NCBI GenBank assembly: GCA_964454355.1
Contig: CAYVTA010000087.1
Coordinates: 1 to 8,516 of the forward strand
From: UBA1081 sp964454355
GTDB lineage: Bacteria; Bacillota; Clostridia; Oscillospirales; Acutalibacteraceae
Reading direction: 5' to 3'
DNA length: 8,516 nt
Below are positions 4,394-8,516 of the stretch, in pieces. How positions within the stretch are numbered: the stretch's first letter is position 1; each line of letters starts with the position of its first letter. The position numbers and the translations under genes are program-made. The notes under the pieces are model-generated. The model saw only the letters and a list, made by a program, of their open reading frames with translations. It was not told the origin of the DNA and ran no database searches.

Positions 4394-4717
4394 ATGAAGG
4401 ATGAAATGACTGTACAGGCCCAGAAGCAGGAGTTTCGCGCGTTCCTGACCCGGAAATCTCTGTCTCTGTTCCTGGTCGTTTGCATGCTGTGCATTGGCAT
4501 CGTTGCGGTATCCGCGGATGAGATCACTGTAGTCACTTCCGCTGACTGGCAGAGTGTTATTGACACTCTTTCTACCCAGATCAACGTTGCGACTATCGTT
4601 GCGGTGCTCGTCGCTATCGCTGGTGTGTGCGTTGGCCTGGTGTTCATGTGGTGGGGCGTCCGCAAAGCCACTCATGCGCTCATGTCTGCATTCCGGAAGG
4701 GCAAGATCTCTATCTAA
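4394..4717 (+). CDS. Major coat protein (pVIII-like), 107-aa precursor
   Basis: The precursor has a charged N terminus ending in FLTRKS, a hydrophobic signal core (LSLFLVVCMLCIGIVAV, 23-39) and a signal peptidase site at V39-S40-A41. The mature protein of about 66 residues starts DEITVV and follows the pVIII plan: acidic amphipathic N-terminal part, one membrane helix (about 66-88, IVAVLVAIAGVCVGLVFMWW) and a basic C terminus (RKATH...RKGKISI) that would line the DNA. The start at 4394 is chosen because AAAGGAG lies 9 nt upstream; the same frame is open further upstream into rep, but without a site. A strong terminator follows directly, as after gene VIII of Ff phages, which favours high coat expression. 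Confidence 0.92.
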   Translation: MKDEMTVQAQKQEFRAFLTRKSLSLFLVVCMLCIGIVAVSADEITVVTSADWQSVIDTLSTQINVATIVAVLVAIAGVCVGLVFMWWGVRKATHALMSAFRKGKISI

Positions 4718-4726
4718 GCCCGAAGC

Positions 4727-4756
4727 AAGGGCAGGGTTTCTCCCCTGCCCTTTTTT
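4727..4756 (+). terminator. Strong terminator after the coat gene
   Basis: AAGGGCAGGG (4727-4736) pairs perfectly with CCCTGCCCTT (4743-4752) around a 6-nt loop, with six T's at 4751-4756. It begins 9 bp after the coat stop. No good promoter is visible between here and zot, so the downstream genes are probably expressed by read-through, at a level below the coat gene. Confidence 0.93.
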
Positions 4757-4773
4757 CTCTAATGAGGTAATCT

Positions 4774-5463
4774 ATGAGTGATATAAAAGAATATACGCGG
4801 GGATCTAAGAATTTAATGCATCTGTTTCGCACATTGCGTTATAAGCTGCTGTTCGCCCGCAATAATCCTGATTATTTTTACCCTGATGGAATTTGGGTTT
4901 TCTGTGGCCCCCAGGGATCTGGAAAAACACTTTCCCTGGTGCAGACCTTAAAGGAAATCCTGGAAGATTATCCAAAGGCTATCGTTTGTTCCAATTTGGA
5001 GATCAAGGGGCTGGACCGTGAAGTCATCCCTTTTACGGATTATAAGCAGATCGAAACGCTGACAAACGGTATTTACGGCGTTATCTTTGTGATCGATGAA
5101 ATTCACGTGCTTTGGAATTCTTTGGAGTCGAAAAATATACCTGTTTCTGAAATGGCTTGTATGTGCCAGATGCGCAAGGATCGGCGTCTGATCCTGGCCA
5201 CGGCGCAGCGGTTGAACCGTATTGCGAAGCCCATTCGGGAGCAGTTGAAATATGTGATAGATTGCCGGTGCGCTTTTGGCGTGTTTCAGGTGAACGATGT
5301 TGTAGACCCAAACGACGGTGAGGAAGTTGATGGTCATTTGGAAGCTACAAAGATCTGCACGCGTACCTGGTTCCATCGTCCGGAATTGTATGACAGTTAT
5401 GACACTTTGTTCAAGATAAATAAAGCACACCGTGAAACAAAATCAAAGGGAGGTCGGAAATAG
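4774..5463 (+). CDS. zot: Zot/pI-type virion assembly ATPase, 229 aa
   Basis: P-loop ATPase of the Zot family, the motor that extrudes filamentous virions through the membrane. Walker A is GPQGSGKT (45-52), Walker B is VIFVIDE (103-109) followed by IHVLW, and a sensor-like segment reads RLILATAQRLNRI (138-150), all as in pI/Zot proteins. At 229 residues it is short. The usual membrane helix and periplasmic part of pI are absent: the last 60 residues are hydrophilic (ending KAHRETKSKGGRK), so it must be held at the membrane by a partner, perhaps one of the small membrane proteins downstream. Preceded by a GAGGT site; the stop codon TAG overlaps the GTG start of the next gene. Confidence 0.92.
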   Translation: MSDIKEYTRGSKNLMHLFRTLRYKLLFARNNPDYFYPDGIWVFCGPQGSGKTLSLVQTLKEILEDYPKAIVCSNLEIKGLDREVIPFTDYKQIETLTNGIYGVIFVIDEIHVLWNSLESKNIPVSEMACMCQMRKDRRLILATAQRLNRIAKPIREQLKYVIDCRCAFGVFQVNDVVDPNDGEEVDGHLEATKICTRTWFHRPELYDSYDTLFKINKAHRETKSKGGRK

Positions 5464-5600
5464 TGCAGAGTGCAATTGATCTTTACGCAGCAATGATCGC
5501 GGAAGCTATCCCTTTTGCGATTGCATTTGAAATCGGCAATTTGATAGTGGGTACATTTCTGCGTGCTGCCTTTGGGGGTAGACTATGGTTCGGAAGATGA
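5463..5600 (+). CDS. Small membrane protein with GTG start, 45 aa, possible minor coat or assembly protein
   Basis: A short gene that begins with GTG overlapping the zot stop (TAGTG) and ends 16 bp inside the next gene. It is supported by GGGAGG (5449-5454) at good spacing, by the tight overlap at both ends, and by a protein-like product: a short polar N terminus (MQSAIDLYAAMIAEA), a hydrophobic helix (about 12-37, with IPFAIAFEI and LIVGTFL) and a basic, aromatic C terminus (GGRLWFGR). Size and shape resemble the small capping proteins pVII/pIX of Ff phages, or a membrane partner for the anchor-less Zot. The sequence alone cannot separate these. Confidence 0.7.
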   Translation: MQSAIDLYAAMIAEAIPFAIAFEIGNLIVGTFLRAAFGGRLWFGR

Positions 5601-6073
5601 TCATTTTGCTGCTGGCGCTGTGCGCTCTTGCGGCGGTGCCGCTGAGCGCCAGCGCAGCAGAAGTCTATGACGGTACGATATCCACGACATACATCACCAT
5701 TTTCCGTGATATTGTGGGTAACGTTGAGCTGGGCGACGACTATGTATTTTATCGCTCTGGACAGTACGAATATACTATGATCGCGGGGAAGCTGACCTAT
5801 GATGGGAGCACCTTCGCCGCCGATGAAGCGACAAGTTACGTTCTTTCCGCTACGAATAACTACAATTCGACTTATCAATATTACGTTGGATCCGTCAGCT
5901 CCTGGAGCCTGTCGCCGGGGTCTGCACTGGTGTATAGTTCTCTTGGCAGCTATCCGGAACTCATCGAAAGGGGTGACCAATATGCGCTTACGACGCTCTT
6001 TGTGCTGTGTATTGCTCTGTGTATGTCTCTTATTCGGCCTGTGTTCGATTTCACCATGCGTCGCCGCCGCTGA
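5585..6073 (+). CDS. Secreted, C-terminally membrane-anchored minor virion protein, 162 aa
   Basis: The N-terminal signal peptide has hydrophobic core MIILLLALCALAAVPL (5-20) and a cleavage site near SASA (21-24). The exported part (about 26-130) is rich in Tyr, Ser and Thr and predicted beta (VYDGTISTTYITIF, NNYNSTYQYYVGSVSSW). A C-terminal helix (134-151, ALTTLFVLCIALCMSLI) and a terminal RRRR cluster form a stop-transfer anchor, so the protein waits in the membrane like filamentous phage minor coat proteins. The start follows GGGGGT at short spacing and overlaps the previous gene by 16 bp. Its last 92 bp, encoding the anchor, overlap the signal-peptide region of the adhesin gene in another frame. 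No family recognised; a tip or adaptor protein is likely from context. Confidence 0.8.
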   Translation: MVRKMIILLLALCALAAVPLSASAAEVYDGTISTTYITIFRDIVGNVELGDDYVFYRSGQYEYTMIAGKLTYDGSTFAADEATSYVLSATNNYNSTYQYYVGSVSSWSLSPGSALVYSSLGSYPELIERGDQYALTTLFVLCIALCMSLIRPVFDFTMRRRR

Positions 6074-7922
6074 GGTGGAAGAATTGGCTTATGAGATCAT
6101 CGACATTGCGGAGCCGGACAAGATCTACAATGATGATGGCACTGTAACTGTATCCTATGATTTCCCGGTTGTTCCTTACGTTGAAATGTACGGTTACCGT
6201 GAGAATGAGACGGAGCCTGTCTTGCTTGGTACTGGAACCCATGTGAATTTTCAAAATGGTAAAATTATAGTAACTGAGCCTGCAGAACTTTTGTATGATT
6301 GGGATTTTACTTCCTCCCTTACTGATTCTGTCGCTGGTGTAACTTCTACTCTTACAAAATATGCTTATTCTTCCAATCTCCCTGTTCAGGATGAAGCCGG
6401 TTTGAATTTTACTCTTGGTGGTATTGTAAATTTAGTGCCGGGTGGCGCGGAACTTTTTTATAACAGAACAGTTGATGTTGACTTTGCTTATAGTAATTTC
6501 CCTTCTTCATCTAATTTTATTTTGTTTTCTTTGGTTGATCCTTCTTATGGTCGGTTCGAAGTTGGTCATTTTCCGAATTTTGGTTGGCATGCTAATCAGG
6601 GATGGGGTTTTATGGGCTTCGCTTCTAATGGTGGTAAGTATTATGACTGTTTAGATTCTGATCTTTACCCTATTGATTTTTTTAATGGTAAAACTGTGCG
6701 TTTGTCCTTTGACTCATTGGGCTATTGTTCGCTGTATTATTCTGATATTGGTAGCGATGACTTTTGCTTTGTTAAAACGTTCTCTTATTATTTTAATACT
6801 AGTGATGAAACCTCTTATTATATGATTGGTTCTATTGATGCTACTGACTCTACATCTACTATAACCGGTGTTCGTATTTATGATAATGCTAAAGATATTG
6901 AAGTCAATGAGTATGGTATGTTAGATTTTAATATGCTTATTTTTGGTAATTCTCCGCTTGTTTATGATGTTTTGTCTGTTGGTGACATTCGTTCCGGTGA
7001 GGAGATCGAATTGTCTTTTGAATTGGAATCGTCTATCACGATTGACGGTGTTGTCGGGATCCCCTCAGCTTCACTGCGTTCTGTGTTCCTGGATGCAAAT
7101 TTATTACCGATTGGTGCATCGTCTTTGTCCCTGGAAAATGTAGATAGTTATCTTATCTCTGGCGGTACGTTCTCCTATACCTATGATGTAACCGTCCCTT
7201 CCGGTGCAGAATACCTGTATCTTTGCCTGGATGGGGATGTTATCGGTACTTATGAAACAGAAAGCTATACGTGGATCCTGGACGGCGTGACCATGACTTG
7301 TGACATGTCGGCGGTCGAGGACAGCTCCCGAATGATGTCCGATATCGCGGACAAGCTCCAGGAGCTGGTAGATCAGGCACTGGAAACTAACGAAAGCCTG
7401 GATGAGATCAAAGTATTGCTCGAGCAGATCATTGATCAGATGTCCGCCAATGGCTGTGATCATTCCGCTATGGAAGCGCTGCTGCAGCAGATCAGTGATA
7501 AACAGGACCAGGCGTTGTCCTGGCTGGAAAAGATCTGGGATGCGATCACTTCCCTACCGGATCAGATCGGACAGACCATGGAAGATCTGTTTGTACCTTC
7601 TGAAGAAAAAATACAGGAAGTCACTGAAAAGGCAGATCAGCTGGCTGAGGAAAATTTGGGCGGTGTCGCTCAGGCCGGAGCCGCTGTTGTGGCAATAGCG
7701 GAGGCTTTTACTGTGCAAGAAACGAAAGATACAATTATCTTTCCGTCTATTACATTGGAATTCTCCGGTGTGCCGTGGACCTTTGGCGGCTGGGAGGTTG
7801 ATGTTGTCCCGGATGGCTTTGAATTTCTGGTGGAAACATTGGCCTTGGTGATTGATATCGTCGCAACGACTGCTTTTGTAAATGGTATGAGATCTCGTTG
7901 GGACCGCGTCATGGAGGGTTGA
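5982..7922 (+). CDS. pIII-like adsorption protein with lectin-like domain, 646 aa
   Basis: Large exported protein, likely the virion tip that binds the host. Signal peptide 1-29 (MRLRRS, then CVLLCVCLLFGL, cleaved near CVAAA). About 104-305 looks like a concanavalin/laminin-G-type sandwich, opening with YDWDFTSSLTDSVAG and closing with ITGVRIYD. About 312-448 is another beta-rich region. 451-558 is helical with heptad-like hydrophobics (ADKLQELVDQALETNESLDEI and on), probably a coiled-coil stalk. Then comes WTFGGWEVDVVPDG and a C-terminal anchor (615-634, FLVETLALVIDIVATTAF) with a basic tail. The start at 5982 has AAAGGGGTG upstream and gives the signal peptide; the frame is open further upstream but lacks support. 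The lectin-like part is visibly T-rich, with T-ending codons, unlike the flanks, suggesting a separately acquired module. Confidence 0.85.
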   Translation: MRLRRSLCCVLLCVCLLFGLCSISPCVAAAEVEELAYEIIDIAEPDKIYNDDGTVTVSYDFPVVPYVEMYGYRENETEPVLLGTGTHVNFQNGKIIVTEPAELLYDWDFTSSLTDSVAGVTSTLTKYAYSSNLPVQDEAGLNFTLGGIVNLVPGGAELFYNRTVDVDFAYSNFPSSSNFILFSLVDPSYGRFEVGHFPNFGWHANQGWGFMGFASNGGKYYDCLDSDLYPIDFFNGKTVRLSFDSLGYCSLYYSDIGSDDFCFVKTFSYYFNTSDETSYYMIGSIDATDSTSTITGVRIYDNAKDIEVNEYGMLDFNMLIFGNSPLVYDVLSVGDIRSGEEIELSFELESSITIDGVVGIPSASLRSVFLDANLLPIGASSLSLENVDSYLISGGTFSYTYDVTVPSGAEYLYLCLDGDVIGTYETESYTWILDGVTMTCDMSAVEDSSRMMSDIADKLQELVDQALETNESLDEIKVLLEQIIDQMSANGCDHSAMEALLQQISDKQDQALSWLEKIWDAITSLPDQIGQTMEDLFVPSEEKIQEVTEKADQLAEENLGGVAQAGAAVVAIAEAFTVQETKDTIIFPSITLEFSGVPWTFGGWEVDVVPDGFEFLVETLALVIDIVATTAFVNGMRSRWDRVMEG

Positions 7923-7923
7923 T

Positions 7924-8196
7924 ATGATCATAGATAAGTTGCTGGATCTCTTATCAACGATTCTGGACTGGCTCATGGGCGTTTTTGATATTCCGGCGCT
8001 TCCACCTGAGTTTGAAACGGTTTTGAATACGTTCACCGGGTATTTGACTGCTGGAATTGCGCTGCTGCAGAATTATACGCATATGGATTATTTGCTGACT
8101 TTGTTTGCGGTCGTTGTTGCTTTTGAAGTCGGTGTGCGGGCGTATCATGGTATTATGTGGGTGCTTCGGAAGATCCCCATGTTTGGCATTAGCTGA
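7924..8196 (+). CDS. pVI-like minor coat protein, 90 aa
   Basis: It starts 1 bp after the adhesin stop, with GGAGG (7914-7918) inside the end of that gene, so the two are translationally coupled. The N-terminal part is an amphipathic helix (MIIDKLLDLLSTILDWLMGVF), followed by a Pro-rich turn (IPALPPEF), a second hydrophobic stretch (YLTAGIALL, 40-48) and a clear membrane helix (56-81, YLLTLFAVVVAFEVGV on to IMWVL). The C terminus is RKIPMFGIS. Small hydrophobic proteins encoded directly after the pIII-type adhesin are typically pVI-like, joining the adhesin to the coat at the end of the filament. No signal peptide, as for pVI. The assignment rests on gene order and topology. Confidence 0.75.
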   Translation: MIIDKLLDLLSTILDWLMGVFDIPALPPEFETVLNTFTGYLTAGIALLQNYTHMDYLLTLFAVVVAFEVGVRAYHGIMWVLRKIPMFGIS

Positions 8197-8204
8197 GGTT
8201 TTTT

Positions 8205-8420
8205 ATGGCGAAAGATAAGGAAAAAGATTTTGTTGCGTCCGCTCCTCCGTGGGTGATAATCCCCTACTCCGAATATGAAAAGGTGGTCAATATGGCACAG
8301 AAAGTTGAAGCGATCGAGGCCCAATACGCCCGGCTCCAGGAACAATATACCGCTATTCGTGGTATGTTCAGTGAATGCCTGACAGCGATTGGAGAAATCC
8401 GGGAATATGTCAGCGATTGA
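8205..8420 (+). CDS. Small coiled-coil protein, 71 aa
   Basis: Last gene of the virion operon, 8 bp after the pVI-like gene, with GAGGT upstream. The product is hydrophilic and without a membrane segment: a basic N terminus (MAKDKEKDF), a short strand-like stretch (APPWVIIPYSEYE) and a helix with heptad hydrophobics (VVNMAQKVEAIEAQYARL on to GEIREYVSD), likely a coiled-coil dimer. I do not recognise a family. It could be a cytosolic assembly factor working with Zot or the membrane proteins, or a regulator. A hairpin terminator follows. Confidence 0.75.
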   Translation: MAKDKEKDFVASAPPWVIIPYSEYEKVVNMAQKVEAIEAQYARLQEQYTAIRGMFSECLTAIGEIREYVSD

Positions 8421-8429
8421 CCGCTATTC

Positions 8430-8468
8430 CCTCTTCGGATGTTGGCACCCGGTCAAAGAGGTTATTTT
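8430..8468 (+). terminator. Hairpin terminator of the virion operon, T-tract shared with the direct repeat
   Basis: CCTCTT (8430-8435) pairs with AAGAGG (8456-8461); inside it CGG (8436-8438) can pair with CCG (8449-8451). GACCG (8419-8423) with CGGTC (8450-8454) is an alternative pairing. The stem is followed by TTATTTT, the first bases of the right 17-bp repeat, so the T-tract is supplied by the presumed attachment core. The hairpin is weaker than the coat terminator. Confidence 0.5.
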
Positions 8469-8478
8469 GTGGCGTTCG
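8462..8478 (+). repeat. Right copy of 17-bp direct repeat, candidate attR core
   Basis: Exact second copy of TTATTTTGTGGCGTTCG (39-55). The remaining 38 bp to the window end would be host DNA; it ends in AAGAATGGGAGG, which looks like a ribosome binding site for a gene starting just beyond the window. There is no tRNA at either flank. Confidence 0.6.
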
Positions 8479-8516
8479 GTGAGTGGATGGGTGTGTATTT
8501 AAGTAAGAATGGGAGG

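Larger units (their letters stand above)
39..8478. mobile_element. Integrated filamentous phage (inovirus-type prophage), apparently complete
   Basis: The element is about 8.4 kb, bounded by 17-bp direct repeats, and carries the gene set of a filamentous phage: HUH replication initiator, pVIII-like coat protein, Zot/pI-type ATPase, pIII-like adsorption protein with C-terminal anchor, and small membrane proteins. Genes for replication and virion lie on + and the repressor side lies on -. There is no secretin, capsid, terminase or lysis gene, as expected for a filamentous phage of a single-membrane host. No integrase, transposase or other recombinase is visible, so integration would depend on a host recombinase or an unrecognised protein. 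The sequence cannot show whether the element still excises, but no gene looks broken. An alternative is a free circular replicon, but a circular contig linearised with overlap would normally repeat its extreme ends rather than internal segments. Confidence 0.85.

Noticed and set aside
3712..4671. Long open frame of 319 codons on the minus strand opposite rep and the coat gene
   Set aside because: It is antisense to two well-supported genes, has no ribosome binding site or recognisable domain, and its composition follows from the codons of the opposite strand.
5799..5981. N-terminal extension of the adhesin
   Set aside because: It would overlap the 162-aa gene heavily, lacks a start site, and would bury the signal peptide internally.
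6240..7000. Diversity-generating retroelement target in the adhesin
   Set aside because: No reverse transcriptase, no template repeat and no terminal variable region; the bias is T-ending codons rather than adenine-directed change.

Overview
The window looks like a complete small filamentous phage (inovirus) integrated in the chromosome of a Gram-positive, probably gut Clostridia/Oscillospirales-type bacterium. The virion and replication module is diagnostic. It holds a small ssDNA-binding-like protein, an HUH rolling-circle initiator, a pVIII-like major coat protein with signal peptide and a single membrane segment, a strong terminator directly after the coat gene, a Zot/pI-type assembly ATPase, several small membrane proteins and a 646-residue pIII-like adsorption protein. 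Every gene has a strong GGAGG-type ribosome binding site, and no outer-membrane secretin (pIV) is encoded, which fits a single-membrane host. The host assignment is inference.

Layout. A 17-bp direct repeat (39-55 and 8462-8478) brackets about 8.4 kb and probably marks attL and attR; the 38 bp outside each copy would be host DNA. From 56 to 1076 there is no credible gene. This stretch carries a palindrome, a terminator-type hairpin, two identical 246-bp GC-rich copies (209-454, 551-796) and a long imperfect fold-back (821-993) whose non-Watson-Crick positions are nearly all G-T on the + strand. In the circular form it lies just downstream of the virion genes, where filamentous phages keep their packaging signal and complementary-strand origin. 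From 1812 to 1077 (minus strand) there are three small genes of unknown function. A minus-strand terminator (1945-1973) separates them from a second minus operon (2874 to 2125): a Cro/C1-type repressor and a membrane-anchored DUF2726-type, nuclease-like protein. A divergent control region (2875-3002) carries one good sigma-70 promoter facing right and three copies of a CGTGTGTA-type operator.

The rightward block (3003-8420) is ordered ssb-like, rep, major coat, terminator, zot, 45-aa membrane protein (GTG start), 162-aa membrane-anchored minor protein, pIII-like adhesin, pVI-like protein, coiled-coil protein, terminator. The genes are tightly packed and several overlap. The repressor probably holds the rightward promoter off in the lysogen. 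When it is relieved, Rep starts rolling-circle replication from an origin likely near the hairpins at 3264-3370, the small protein coats the ssDNA, and coat subunits and minor proteins waiting in the membrane are assembled by the Zot ATPase. The terminator after the coat gene would keep coat protein in excess over the downstream genes.

Most worth a second look: the + strand fold-back and the duplicated structured element, the direct-repeat ends with no integrase in the element, the T-rich lectin-like module in the adhesin (a likely swapped host-range domain), and the unknown minus-strand cargo.
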